NCBI GenBank assembly: GCA_045660545.1
Contig: JAZREA010000002.1
Location: 62,001 to 126,000 of the forward strand
DNA: 64,000 nucleotides
Direction: 5' to 3'
From: JAZREA01 sp045660545
GTDB lineage: Bacteria; Bacillota; Clostridia; Monoglobales; Firm-18
The notes below the pieces were generated by a model. The model did no database searches and was not told the origin of the DNA. It was given only the letters and a program-made list of their open reading frames with translations. The position numbers were made by a program, and so were the translations under genes. Shown here in pieces: positions 8,041 to 17,379 of the stretch (within the stretch, counting starts at the first letter, position 1; every line of letters begins with the position of its first letter).

Positions 8041-9960
8041 ATGAAAGACGGTTTTTTAAAGGTAGCGGCGTGCGACCTTAGGGTAAAGGTTGCAGATGTG
8101 TTTTATAACACACAACAAATTAAAGAGGCGATAACAGAAGCGGACGAAAAGTCGGTTAATGTTTTGGTTTTGCCCGAGCTTTGTGTTACGGGCTATACTT
8201 GCGCAGACCTCTTCTTTTCGGAAAAGCTCCTTACTTCTGCCAAAAAGGCACTTTTGGATATCGTCAGGTTTACCGAGGGCAAATACTGCGTAGTTATCGT
8301 GAGCTTGCCATTGGCTGTAAGAGGTAAGCTTTATAACTGCGCCGCAGTGGTATGCAACGGATGTATCTTAGGCGTTGTGCCGAAGAAGAACCTTCCAAAT
8401 TACGGCGGCTATTACGAAAAGCGCTGCTTCTCCGCCCTGGACGACGGCCAGGACGGGCTTTATATAGAGCTTGGCGGAGCAAGCGTTCCGTTTGGTAACG
8501 ACCTTGTTTTTGAAAACAAAGAGATGGAAAACTACACCTTTGGCGTAGAGATTTGTGAAGATTTGTGGGCGCCTGTATCTCCTGCTCAAAGGCTCTGCCT
8601 TGGTGGCGCGATGATGATGTTTAACGCGTCTGCTTCCGACGAGACAGTCGGCAGAACGGAAAGCCGCACACTTTTTGTACAGTCTACTTCTGCAAGGCTT
8701 CTTTGCGGCTATGTTTTTGCAAGCGCGGGTTACACAGAGTCTACTCAGGACGTGGTCTTTTCGGGCCACCACATCATAGCGGAGATGGGGACAATCCTTG
8801 CGCAAAAGCCTTCGCTTAAAGATGCAGGTATGATTGTTTCGGAAATAGATGTTAACCGCCTCGCTTCAATCAGGCGTAAAAATACTACCTTCGTTTTGGA
8901 TAAATACGACGAGGTTAGGCATATCACTTTTTCCCAGGAGATAAAAGAGACTTCTCTTACGAGAAAGTTTGCGAAAAACCCGTTCGTCCCTTCGGATGAA
9001 AACAAGCGCAATAAGCGCATAGAGACAGTTTTGAACATACAGTCCTACGGCCTTGCAAGACGTATTGAACATACGAACGCCGGTTGTTGTGTAATCGGTA
9101 TTTCAGGAGGGCTTGACAGCACCCTTGCGCTTTTGGTTGCTTCTCGCGCGATGGATATCTTAAAGCGCCCGAGGACAGACATCCTTGCGATAACTATGCC
9201 GTGCTTCGGAACGACAAAGCGCACACATTCCAATTCCGAAAAGCTTTGTAAAATATTGGGCGTATCGTTTAAAGAGATAAATATCAAAAAGGCGGTAAGC
9301 CAACATTTTGAAGACATAGGTCAGGACAAAGACACCTTTGACGTAACGTTTGAAAATTCCCAGGCGAGAGAGCGCACACAGGTTTTGATGGATGTTGCGA
9401 ACAAAAGCGGGGGGCTGGTTGTCGGCACAGGCGACCTTTCCGAGCTTGCGCTTGGCTGGGCGACCTATAACGGAGACCATATGTCGATGTACGGCGTTAA
9501 TGCTTCTGTGCCTAAAACACTTGTGCGACACACCGTTCGTTACGAGGCAGAGCGCGCCGGGGGAGAGCTTTGCGAGGTTCTTATGGATATTTTGGACACT
9601 CCCGTGTCTCCCGAGCTTTTGCCTGTGGACAAAGACGGCAACATAGCGCAAAAGACAGAGGACCTTGTTGGCCCTTACGCGCTTCACGACTTTTTCCTTT
9701 ATCATATGATAAAGTACGGCTCGTCTCCTAAAAAGATTTTCCGTCTTGCTTGTCTTGTGTTTGAAGACGAATATTCCGAGGAAGTTATTAAGCATTGGCT
9801 CAAAACTTTTGTAAGAAGGTTTTTTGCCCAGCAGTTTAAGCGCTCGTGTATGCCCGACGGCCCAAAGATTGGTCCCGTTAACCTGTCTCCGAGAGGCGAC
9901 TGGCGTATGCCGACCGATGCTTGTTCAAGGCTGTGGATAAACGAAGCCGAAAGTTTATAG
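8041..9960 (+). CDS. nadE: Glutamine-dependent NAD+ synthetase
   Basis: A 639-aa two-domain enzyme that amidates deamido-NAD to NAD+. The N-terminal nitrilase-type glutaminase keeps its catalytic triad: Glu in LPELCVTGY, Lys in VPKKNLPNY and Cys in GVEICEDLW. The C-terminal synthetase domain has the ATP-PPase loop ISGGLDSTLAL. Length fits the long bacterial form. It is the last gene of the aminotransferase-AEC-nadE plus-strand run, with a terminator about 100 bp downstream. Confidence 0.95.
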   Translation: MKDGFLKVAACDLRVKVADVFYNTQQIKEAITEADEKSVNVLVLPELCVTGYTCADLFFSEKLLTSAKKALLDIVRFTEGKYCVVIVSLPLAVRGKLYNCAAVVCNGCILGVVPKKNLPNYGGYYEKRCFSALDDGQDGLYIELGGASVPFGNDLVFENKEMENYTFGVEICEDLWAPVSPAQRLCLGGAMMMFNASASDETVGRTESRTLFVQSTSARLLCGYVFASAGYTESTQDVVFSGHHIIAEMGTILAQKPSLKDAGMIVSEIDVNRLASIRRKNTTFVLDKYDEVRHITFSQEIKETSLTRKFAKNPFVPSDENKRNKRIETVLNIQSYGLARRIEHTNAGCCVIGISGGLDSTLALLVASRAMDILKRPRTDILAITMPCFGTTKRTHSNSEKLCKILGVSFKEINIKKAVSQHFEDIGQDKDTFDVTFENSQARERTQVLMDVANKSGGLVVGTGDLSELALGWATYNGDHMSMYGVNASVPKTLVRHTVRYEAERAGGELCEVLMDILDTPVSPELLPVDKDGNIAQKTEDLVGPYALHDFFLYHMIKYGSSPKKIFRLACLVFEDEYSEEVIKHWLKTFVRRFFAQQFKRSCMPDGPKIGPVNLSPRGDWRMPTDACSRLWINEAESL

Positions 9961-9999
9961 GGGCGATAGCAAAATGCGCATACCACACAATGCGCCAAA
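9961..9999. repeat. 39-bp interspersed repeat, copy 1
   Basis: Starts at the first base after the nadE stop. It matches the reverse complement of 45035-45073 at 38 of 39 positions (one A/C difference). An internal hairpin, GCGCAT/ATGCGC with loop ACCACACA, is conserved in both. It is non-coding. Confidence 0.85.
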
Positions 10000-10055
10000 A
10001 TGCTTAATAAAAGTTCTTTGTTCGGTATAAACAGATGAAATAATATATTTTTCAG

Positions 10056-10085
10056 GAAGAAATTCGATTGTCCTCGAATTTCTTC
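10056..10085 (+). terminator. Intrinsic terminator after nadE
   Basis: Stem GAAGAAATTCG/CGAATTTCTTC (11 bp), 8-nt loop, followed by six T residues. Confidence 0.85.
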
Positions 10086-10108
10086 TTTTTTATTGCATTG
10101 TGTTTCGA

Positions 10109-10189
10109 ACAAACTTCGCCTCTCGACGTACCTTTGTACGCCTTCGGGTATCCGAAAGCAAGGCGAAACCTTGCTTTCGCTCAGTTTGT
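10109..10189. other. Hairpin-rich intergenic element
   Basis: Within the 326-bp gap between nadE and the Bax1-like gene. Outer arms ACAAACT (10109-10115) and AGTTTGT (10183-10189) enclose CGTAC/GTACG (10127-10140), TTCGG/CCGAA (10143-10156) and an 11-bp stem CGAAAGCAAGG/CCTTGCTTTCG (10153-10179); the last two are mutually exclusive. No T-tract follows and no gene is encoded. It could be a small structured RNA or a decayed repeat. Confidence 0.45.
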
Positions 10190-10223
10190 CCAATCTGCGC
10201 TATTTTTCGTCCGCCCAAAAAAA

Positions 10224-10257
10224 GGCTGTATCAAAATGATTTCATTTCGATACAGCC
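10224..10257 (-). terminator. Terminator of the comM-to-Bax1 operon
   Basis: GGCTGTATC/GATACAGCC with an inner AAATGA/TCATTT stem. On the minus strand it is followed by seven T residues. Confidence 0.88.
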
Positions 10258-10286
10258 TCTTTGCTTTATTTTTATTCTACACCCTA

Positions 10287-11000
10287 TTAATCTCTTCGGT
10301 TGCCGAAAATTCTAAGGATATATAAGAAGATGTTTATAAAATCAAGGTAGAGCGAAAGCGCACCTAAAATTCCGATTTTCCTTTGCATCTGGTAATCGCC
10401 CGTTGACGAGTAGTAAAACGACTTTAACTTTTGCGTATCAAACGCTACAAGCCCCGAGAACAACGCTACCGCGATAAAGGAAATCAAAAGGTCAAACTGC
10501 GAGCTTCTGACAAACATATTTATAACCGAAGCCACAATAATTCCAATTAACGCCATTGTAAAAATGCTGCCAATTTTGGTCAGGTCGTTTTTAGTAACCA
10601 TACCGTAAATCGCCATAACGCCGAACGCAACCGACGTCGTAACAAAAGCGGTGTAAACAGTGCCGATGTCGTAGAGTATAAACACGCTCGCAAGCGTCAT
10701 CCCGTTGATAACAGCGTATGCGTAAAACAGGGCGGTTGCGGAAGAATAGCTAAGCCTTGACACCCTCGCTGAGAGCGAAAAGACGATAACAAGCTCTGCA
10801 ACAACTAAAAGTATCATCATAGGCGAGCTAAATATCAGCCTTATCATAGTCTGGCTTGTTGCGGTGAAGAATGCTGCCGCCGCAGTAACCAAAAGGGCGA
10901 TAAACATCCTGCCAAACACTTTTGAAATATAAGCATTAAGCCCCTGTTGTACATCAATCTGTCCGGGGCTTTTTGAAAACTCTTCGTACAAAAACAACAT
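10287..11000 (-). CDS. Bax inhibitor-1/YccA family membrane protein
   Basis: A 237-aa protein with about seven transmembrane helices, of the BI-1 (TMBIM/UPF0005) family; the conserved segment FYAYAVINGMTL and C-terminal FINIFLYILRIFGNRRD are visible. Bacterial members behave as pH-dependent calcium leak channels, but the role here is unknown. It is the last gene of the long minus-strand operon, 19 bp after rnj. The ATG at 11000 sits directly against GGGG; a TTG nine bases further in would have better Shine-Dalgarno spacing. Confidence 0.88.
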   Translation of the reverse strand: MLFLYEEFSKSPGQIDVQQGLNAYISKVFGRMFIALLVTAAAAFFTATSQTMIRLIFSSPMMILLVVAELVIVFSLSARVSRLSYSSATALFYAYAVINGMTLASVFILYDIGTVYTAFVTTSVAFGVMAIYGMVTKNDLTKIGSIFTMALIGIIVASVINMFVRSSQFDLLISFIAVALFSGLVAFDTQKLKSFYYSSTGDYQMQRKIGILGALSLYLDFINIFLYILRIFGNRRD

Positions 11001-11019
11001 CCCCTTTTTTAAAAAATAA

Positions 11020-12687
11020 TTATACTTCGTTTATTACAGGCAAAATCATAGGTTTGCGCCTTGTTTTGCTATACAGATAATCTCCGAGGTCGCTCTTGAT
11101 TTTTGCCTTGGCTGTGTTCCAGTCACAGTTTTTCCTGTCAAAGCATTTTTTAACAGCCTTTGTTGCACAAAGCTTAATTTCTTCGATAAGGTCTTCGCTT
11201 TCACGCATATAAACAAAGCCTCTTGAAACAATGTCCGGCCCTGCCACTATTTCGTGAGTGTGCGAGTCGAGCGTTACAACCACGACAATCAGCCCGCCCT
11301 CTGCAAGCAGCTTTCTGTCGCGGAGCACGATGTTTCCTACGTCCCCCACTCCCAGACCGTCTACCAGCACTCTTCCTGCGGGCACGCTGCCGGTAATCTT
11401 ACACTTGGAGTCGTTAAGCTCTATAACGTTTCCGATTTCTGAAATAAAGATGTTTTTCTTGGGAATCCCCATATCTTGTGCAAGCAGTGAATGTCTGAAA
11501 AGGTGCCTGTATTCTCCGTGAACGGGGATAAAGAACTTCGGGTTAGCCAAAGACATAATTATTTTAAGCTCTTCCTGGCACGCGTGGCCGGAAACGTGCA
11601 CGTCTGCCAATGATTCGTAAATCACGTTGGTATCAAGCTTGTAAAGCTCGTTTATAACGTTTGAAACAGCCTTTTCGTTGCCCGGAATCGGGTTTGCGGA
11701 TATAACCACAGTGTCCGAAGGGCCGAGCGTAACCTTTCTGTGCTCGGAAAAAGCCATTCTCGTAAGCGCGCTCATCGCTTCTCCCTGGCTGCCCGTAGTG
11801 ATAATAACAAGCTTGTGAGGAGGGTAGTTTGTAATCTCGTCGATGCTGATCAGCATTCCCTTTGGTATCTTCATATGCCCAAGCTCCATAGCCACAGAAA
11901 CTACGTTTTCGACGCTTCTGCCTGAGAGGGCAATCTTTCTTCCGTACTGTGCCGCAGCGTTTACAATCTGCTGCATTCTGTGAATGTTTGAAGCAAAGGT
12001 TGCAACAATAATTCTGTTTTTAGAGTTGTTTCTGAATATGTCGTCAAACGCCACGCCAACAGTGCTTTCGCTCATCGTAAAGCCCTGTCTTTCGACGTTT
12101 GTGCTGTCCTGCATAAGGGCGAGCACACCCTTTTTGCCCAGCTCACCAATCCTTGCAAGGTCAATCATCTTTCCCTCGATAGGAGTCGTGTCGATTTTAA
12201 AGTCGCCGGTGTGTAAGATTACGCCGACCGGAGTGTGAAAAGCTATCATAGCAGCGTCAGGAATAGAATGTGTGCTGCGGATAAACTCCACACGAAATTC
12301 CCCGATTTTAAGCACGTTTCCCGGCAGAACAGCTCTTAGCTTTGCTACCTTGTCAAGCCCGTGCTCTTTAAGCTTGTTTTGCACAAGCCCGATAGTAAGC
12401 CTTGTACCGAAAACAGGCACGTTGAACTTGCTCAGAAAGTACGGCAAAGCGCCGATGTGGTCCTCGTGACCGTGAGTCAAAACAACTGCTCTGATTTTCG
12501 CCTGATTTTTTTCAAGATAAGTAAAATCAGGGATAACAATATCCACACCGGGCATTTCCTCGTCGGGAAACGCCATACCGCAGTCCAGAACAATTATGTC
12601 ATTACCATATTCAAAGACGGTAATGTTCTTTCCGATCTCTTCCAGACCACCCAGCGGGATTATTTTTAAATTTTGTTTTTTTGCCAC
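11020..12687 (-). CDS. rnj: Ribonuclease J
   Basis: A 555-aa metallo-beta-lactamase/beta-CASP exo- and endonuclease of mRNA decay and rRNA maturation in Firmicutes. Metal-binding motifs are intact: LTHGHEDHIGALPYF, the H of RSTHSIPDA and HTGDFKID; the beta-CASP segment and RNase J C-terminal domain follow. Start is GTG at 12687 with GGAGG 7 nt upstream. It lies between mreB and the Bax1-like gene. Confidence 0.95.
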   Translation of the reverse strand: MAKKQNLKIIPLGGLEEIGKNITVFEYGNDIIVLDCGMAFPDEEMPGVDIVIPDFTYLEKNQAKIRAVVLTHGHEDHIGALPYFLSKFNVPVFGTRLTIGLVQNKLKEHGLDKVAKLRAVLPGNVLKIGEFRVEFIRSTHSIPDAAMIAFHTPVGVILHTGDFKIDTTPIEGKMIDLARIGELGKKGVLALMQDSTNVERQGFTMSESTVGVAFDDIFRNNSKNRIIVATFASNIHRMQQIVNAAAQYGRKIALSGRSVENVVSVAMELGHMKIPKGMLISIDEITNYPPHKLVIITTGSQGEAMSALTRMAFSEHRKVTLGPSDTVVISANPIPGNEKAVSNVINELYKLDTNVIYESLADVHVSGHACQEELKIIMSLANPKFFIPVHGEYRHLFRHSLLAQDMGIPKKNIFISEIGNVIELNDSKCKITGSVPAGRVLVDGLGVGDVGNIVLRDRKLLAEGGLIVVVVTLDSHTHEIVAGPDIVSRGFVYMRESEDLIEEIKLCATKAVKKCFDRKNCDWNTAKAKIKSDLGDYLYSKTRRKPMILPVINEV

Positions 12688-12760
12688 AGTTTAACCTCCA
12701 TAAAGTATATTTTCCGTACGTAATAATGCTTGGCAAATTTATTTGTTTTAACAATTAAAT

Positions 12761-13825
12761 TTAGAAATTATACCTGCCCCTTGAAGAGCCGTCCATAAGT
12801 ATATCGAGCATATCCAAAGACTTGCCCGTTCCGATTGCAACGCATGAAATCGGGTCCTGTGCGACTTCGCAGTGGATACCTGTCTCGCGTGCGATAAGTC
12901 TGTCAAGACCCCAGACAAGCGCACCGCCGCCTGTCATAACGATACCTTTTTCACTGATATCGCCAACAAGCTCCGGAGGAGTCTGTTCAAGCACAGTCTT
13001 TACGGCGTCAACGATAGCGTACGCCGGCTCTTCGAACGCTTCGAACATTTCGTCAGCAGTAACGGTAAGAGTCTTCGGCAATCCCGAAACAAGGCTTCTG
13101 CCCCTGATTTCAATAGACTCAGGACGAATCTTTTTGTCTTCCTCAGTTCTTTCAAAAACACAGCCGATGCTGATTTTAAGCTGCTCAGCAGTACGCTCAC
13201 CAATAAGCACGTTGTGCTTTTTACGGATATATTTAACGATAGCTTCGTCAAACTTGTCTCCCGCAATCTTAATAGATTCGGAAACAACAATACCACCCAA
13301 AGAAATTACAGCGATGTCGGTAGTACCGCCGCCGATGTCGACAATCATTGTACCGCTTGGCTTGGAAATGTCAATACCTGCGCCGATAGCCGCTGCGATA
13401 GGCTCTTCGATAAGGTATGTCTTGCTTGCGCCCGCCTGGGTTGATGCGTCGATAACGGCACGCTCTTCAACCTCTGTTACACCGCTTGGTACACAAATCA
13501 TAACACGCGGTTTAAAGATACGCTTTTTGCAAACCTTGTCTAAAAAGTGCCTAAGCATCTTTTCTGTCATATTATAGTCAGAAATAACACCATCTCTTAA
13601 AGGTCTTATTGCTATAATATTACCAGGAGTACGCCCAAGCATACGTCTTGCTTCTTCACCAACTGCCAAAAGTCGGTTGGTGTTTGTGTCCATAGCCACA
13701 ACAGAAGGCTCTTTTAAGACAATACCCTTTCCTTTAACATTTACAAGAACAGACGCTGTTCCAAGGTCGATACCAATGTCGTTGTTAAGCTTAAAGAAAT
13801 CGCTCAAACCAAATTTTGATTTCAT
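12761..13825 (-). CDS. mreB: Rod shape-determining protein MreB/Mbl
   Basis: Actin-like protein that organises lateral cell-wall synthesis along the membrane. Seen: phosphate-1 motif IGIDLGTASVLV, MIVDIGGGTTDIAVISLGG and the C-terminal MTGGGALVWGLDRLI. ATG at 13825 is the conventional start (MKSKFGLSDFF); a TTG at 13831 has closer Shine-Dalgarno spacing. No mreC/mreD follows, so it may be an Mbl- or MreBH-like stand-alone paralogue. It is 29 bp after the GT4-CsaB gene. Confidence 0.93.
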   Translation of the reverse strand: MKSKFGLSDFFKLNNDIGIDLGTASVLVNVKGKGIVLKEPSVVAMDTNTNRLLAVGEEARRMLGRTPGNIIAIRPLRDGVISDYNMTEKMLRHFLDKVCKKRIFKPRVMICVPSGVTEVEERAVIDASTQAGASKTYLIEEPIAAAIGAGIDISKPSGTMIVDIGGGTTDIAVISLGGIVVSESIKIAGDKFDEAIVKYIRKKHNVLIGERTAEQLKISIGCVFERTEEDKKIRPESIEIRGRSLVSGLPKTLTVTADEMFEAFEEPAYAIVDAVKTVLEQTPPELVGDISEKGIVMTGGGALVWGLDRLIARETGIHCEVAQDPISCVAIGTGKSLDMLDILMDGSSRGRYNF

Positions 13826-13854
13826 AATCAATTAATCCTCCGTTCGTTTTTGTT

Positions 13855-16029
13855 TTAAAATTCCATGATTCTGACCGCGGTCATTGAATCCTGGAGAGTT
13901 TTTTCTTTTATAATGTCAGTGGTAGATTTAATCTCCGCACAAAGACTGTCTTTGTTTTTGTCGATATATTCAATCTGTGCGACAAGCTCGTCTGCCGTTA
14001 CGCTTTGCGCGTCAAACGCCTTTAAACACGACCACTGCTTGATTATAGCGTCGATTTTCGGGTCGTACGAAAGCGCGATAACAGGCACGCTCATGCTAAG
14101 CGCATATATCAGCGCGTGCAGCCTCATCCCAAGTACAAAGCGGCTGTGCTTAATGCAGTTTAAAAGCGACTCTATCGAGCCTGTGTTTTCAAACACAAGA
14201 CCGTCGCATTTTTTTGCAACCGAAGAGCAAATCTCAAGGTCAAGCCTGTTTTGCATAGGTACAAACACGGGGGTATAACCGTAAGCCTGCTTGATTTTTA
14301 AGCAAACGTCGGAAATAATTTCCCCAAAGTTTTTCGGGAGCTTCTTCCACCGCCTGATAGAGACGATAAAATACTTCTCGCCGTAAGGAGAAGGAGCGTC
14401 GGCGCATTGTAGCGCAAAGGCAGGGTCCGCGGTAACAATCGCTTCTCTTTTTAGCCCCATATCAATAAGCTCCTGATAAGAGTCTGAGTCGCGAAGGGAA
14501 ATAACGTCCACTTTTTCAAGCATCTTTACACAGTCCTTGCGGTTGCGTATGTTTTGCAAAGGACCGATTCCGTTCGCATACACCATAACCTTCGCCCCGA
14601 AGAACAAGGCCAGCTTTATAATCGCCGAATAATATTTGTAAGACTTTGTGCTTGTAACGTCCTGCAAAAGACTTCCGCCGCCGCTGATTAAAAGGCGAGT
14701 GTGCCTTAGCGTGTTTATAATCTGCGGGAAGTTAAAGCGGTTAATGCTTTGTACCCCTAAGAGAGATGCCGTCTCCGACGGGTTTGCTGATAAAACTGTT
14801 ATCGAAACGTCGGGCTTTTGCTGCCTGAGGCTTGTAATAATCGACTTTAAAAGCGAGTCGTCGCCCGTGTTTTTAAAGCCGTAATATCCTGATATAAGTA
14901 CGTCGTTTTTCCTAAACGGATTTTTTTCGAGGAGCTTTTTGTACGCAGCCTCGTAGTCGTTCGTCATTCTTCCTACCGAGTAGTTATCCAGTATAAACTG
15001 TCGGTTGTACCTTGCCATTTCGTCCATCCTGCCGCCGTCCGTAATCTTGCAGATGTCGGCATAAAGTAATTCGTCAGACGGCATCTCGCATCCTCGGCAA
15101 CAGAAGTTGGTCTTTATGGATATGTCCGTCTTACTTTCGTCGAATATTCCGATGTAGCCCTCGTTTCCTGCGATTATAACAGGCTTTTGCGCAGACATGG
15201 CTTCAAGCGCCGAGCGCGAAACACCGATAAACATATCCCCGCACGCAACAAACTTGTTGATGTCCGTCCGCGCGCCTGTGGTGATTATTATTTTATCACC
15301 AAGAGCGGTGTTTGTGTCGTCGGCCGCCTTTTTTAGCCTGTCGTAGTCGTTTCCGCCGCCCACGATTATAATCTGTAAGTCTTTGTTCTTTTCATACAGC
15401 TTTGGCGTGATGTTAATCAGGTTAAAAGCCACGGCGCTGCGGTCCGTGTCGATTCTGCTGACATACACAATTCTGAATTTTCCATCCAAAAGCCCAAACT
15501 CTTCTTTTATGTCAGAAAAGTCAACGTCAGGGCCAAACTTTTTGGTGTCGATTCCGTTTATAGTAACGTCAACCTTGCTTTCGTCGTATCCGTAAGAGTC
15601 TTTAAGATATTTTTTGATGTCGTTGCTGACGGCGACACTGCGCTCGCCCCAGAAGGAAATCCTCTTTAACAAAAAGTTTGTTTTAAACACCCAGTGAGCG
15701 GATGTGATAAAGCGAAACTTTAATCTTCTTTGTAACAACTTACATATAAAGGAGGGGATTCTCGCGTGTGCGTGCACGATGTCAAAGCCGCCGCTTTTAA
15801 TAACCTTGTAAAGCCCGAAGTAAGACTTTAACACATTGTGAGGCTGCTTGTTGTGCAAGGGCAGTTTGAAGTGTTCAATACCGTAGCGGCCTATTTCGGC
15901 CTCAAAGGCACCGCCGTTTGAAGCCACACATACCGTGTGTCCGCGCTTTGTAAGTTCTATCGCAAGCTCGGCAACGTGCGTTTCCGCTCCGCCGATTTCA
16001 AGCCCCATAAGCACCATAAGAATCTTCAA
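13855..16029 (-). CDS. csaB: GT4 glycosyltransferase fused to polysaccharide pyruvyl transferase CsaB
   Basis: A 724-aa two-domain protein. Residues 1 to about 360 form a GT-B glycosyltransferase family 4 domain (GLEIGGAETHVAELA at the start, VDVTINGID, a late SALEAMSAQKP). From about residue 370 follows a complete CsaB-type pyruvyl transferase (LISGYYGFKNTGDDSLL, SGGGSLLQDVTS, YANGIGP, GMRLHALIYALS). CsaB ketal-pyruvylates the secondary cell-wall polymer that anchors SLH-domain proteins. Start is TTG at 16029 with GGGGGA 7 nt upstream, 3 bp after degV. The fusion suggests successive glycan assembly and pyruvylation. Confidence 0.88.
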   Translation of the reverse strand: MKILMVLMGLEIGGAETHVAELAIELTKRGHTVCVASNGGAFEAEIGRYGIEHFKLPLHNKQPHNVLKSYFGLYKVIKSGGFDIVHAHARIPSFICKLLQRRLKFRFITSAHWVFKTNFLLKRISFWGERSVAVSNDIKKYLKDSYGYDESKVDVTINGIDTKKFGPDVDFSDIKEEFGLLDGKFRIVYVSRIDTDRSAVAFNLINITPKLYEKNKDLQIIIVGGGNDYDRLKKAADDTNTALGDKIIITTGARTDINKFVACGDMFIGVSRSALEAMSAQKPVIIAGNEGYIGIFDESKTDISIKTNFCCRGCEMPSDELLYADICKITDGGRMDEMARYNRQFILDNYSVGRMTNDYEAAYKKLLEKNPFRKNDVLISGYYGFKNTGDDSLLKSIITSLRQQKPDVSITVLSANPSETASLLGVQSINRFNFPQIINTLRHTRLLISGGGSLLQDVTSTKSYKYYSAIIKLALFFGAKVMVYANGIGPLQNIRNRKDCVKMLEKVDVISLRDSDSYQELIDMGLKREAIVTADPAFALQCADAPSPYGEKYFIVSIRRWKKLPKNFGEIISDVCLKIKQAYGYTPVFVPMQNRLDLEICSSVAKKCDGLVFENTGSIESLLNCIKHSRFVLGMRLHALIYALSMSVPVIALSYDPKIDAIIKQWSCLKAFDAQSVTADELVAQIEYIDKNKDSLCAEIKSTTDIIKEKTLQDSMTAVRIMEF

Positions 16030-16032
16030 AGC

Positions 16033-16890
16033 TTATTCCCCCTTGTCAAAGATAACCCCAACAACTCCGCTTCCCGCGTGTGTTGATATAACACAGCCTA
16101 AGTCGTACGTTTCAATTTCCGGGTTATCAAGCCTTTCTTTAAGCATGCTTATTGCTTCGGCGCAGGCTTCGTCCGCGTCTCCGCTTGCAATCCATATTTT
16201 AGACTTGCCGTCGTACTTTCCCACGGAAAGACTAACTATTTTTTCAAGCGACTTTACCTTGCCGCGCTCTTTTCCGATGCACTCAACAAGCCCGTCTGCA
16301 ATAGTAAGGATAGGCTTTATTCCCAAAAGCCCGCCTACAAAAGCCACCCCCGGCTTTATGCGTCCGCCTTTTTCGAGGAACTTTAAGTCGTCGACTAAGA
16401 AGAAAGCACAGGCGTTAGCAGTGTTTTCCTCATAAGTTTTTATAACTTCTTCAAGCTCTGCGCCCTCAGCGGCCTTTTTAGCCATCTCAACAACAGCCTT
16501 GCCGTACATAATCGAGTACAGATTGCTGTCTATTATGGTAATGTTAGGCTCTTTACCAAGCTCTTCTTCAAGCTGGCTTTTAACCAGCAGCGCGGCGTTG
16601 TGGCCGCCGCTTCCCTTGGCAGACATAGTAACAAAGACCTGGTGGTCGTAATTGTCTAAGTTTTTGCGAAACTCCTCTTCGATAGTTGCCATAGACACCA
16701 TACTCGTAGTAGGTATCTGCTCCATAGTGCGTAAGCTTTTGGAATATTCTCTTCCGTCCAAATCGTAGCGGTCGCGGTAAATTTTACCGTCCATTACGAT
16801 GCAAATCGGAAGATAAGAGATATCGTATTTGTCAATATACTTCTGAGGAATATCACTTGCAGAGTCAGTTATAATTTTAATACGAGCCAT
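16033..16890 (-). CDS. DegV family fatty-acid-binding protein
   Basis: A 285-aa DegV-domain protein (MARIKIITDSASDIPQKYID, TTSMVSMATIEEEF, GLLGIKPILTI). Family members bind fatty acids; some (FakB) deliver them to the kinase FakA, which is not seen here. ATG at 16890 is chosen because CAGGAGGG lies 7-8 nt upstream inside the end of trmL, giving a 14-bp overlap and translational coupling; longer in-frame starts would overlap trmL more. Confidence 0.9.
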   Translation of the reverse strand: MARIKIITDSASDIPQKYIDKYDISYLPICIVMDGKIYRDRYDLDGREYSKSLRTMEQIPTTSMVSMATIEEEFRKNLDNYDHQVFVTMSAKGSGGHNAALLVKSQLEEELGKEPNITIIDSNLYSIMYGKAVVEMAKKAAEGAELEEVIKTYEENTANACAFFLVDDLKFLEKGGRIKPGVAFVGGLLGIKPILTIADGLVECIGKERGKVKSLEKIVSLSVGKYDGKSKIWIASGDADEACAEAISMLKERLDNPEIETYDLGCVISTHAGSGVVGVIFDKGE

Positions 16891-17374
16891 GTAGCATGCC
16901 CTCCTGTAATAATTGGTCAAATCCTTTTTGTCTTAAAAATTCGTATGCAGCAATCGCCACCGAGTTGGAAAGGTTAAGCGACCTTGCCTCGTCTATCATA
17001 GGTATTCTTACACACCTGTCGTCGTAATGCTCTTTTAAAAACGGCTCAGGCAGCCCCTTCGTCTCTTTTCCGAAGAGCAGATACACCTCGTCGGGAAAGT
17101 CTATTTCCGTGTAGCACCTTGGCGCTTTTGTAGTGAAGTAGTAAAGGTTGTCGCCGTCGTGTTTTTGCATAAAGTCGTCCAGACTTTCGTAGTATGTGAT
17201 GTCTAAAAGGTGCCAGTAGTCAAGCCCCGCCCTTTTTAGCTTTTTGTCGTCGATTTCAAAGCCCAGAGGCTTCACAAGATGAAGTCTGGCTCCCGTAGCG
17301 GCGCAGGTTCTTGCGACGTTTCCGGTGTTTTGGGGGATTTCAGGCTCCACCATAACTATGTTTAATTTGTGCAA
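16877..17374 (-). CDS. trmL: tRNA (cytidine(34)-2'-O)-methyltransferase TrmL
   Basis: A SPOUT-class (SpoU) methyltransferase that 2'-O-methylates the wobble base of certain leucine tRNAs. Motifs: EPEIPQNTGNVARTCAATGA, LLFGKETKGLPEPF and SLNLSNSVAIAAYEF, which form the trefoil knot SAM site. I place the start at TTG 17374 (MHKLNIVMVEPEIP, as in homologues), with GGGGAG 9 nt upstream formed by the last codons of comM; a TTG at 17392 would overlap comM. About 165 aa. Confidence 0.92.
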   Translation of the reverse strand: MHKLNIVMVEPEIPQNTGNVARTCAATGARLHLVKPLGFEIDDKKLKRAGLDYWHLLDITYYESLDDFMQKHDGDNLYYFTTKAPRCYTEIDFPDEVYLLFGKETKGLPEPFLKEHYDDRCVRIPMIDEARSLNLSNSVAIAAYEFLRQKGFDQLLQEGMLHGSY

Positions 17375-17379
17375 AGATT

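Noticed and set aside
9160..9795. 211-codon open frame antisense to nadE
   Set aside because: Shadow frame opposite the conserved NadE synthetase domain; composition is not protein-like.
12822..13577. 251-codon open frame antisense to mreB
   Set aside because: It mirrors the MreB codons, has no ribosome site and lacks a recognisable product.
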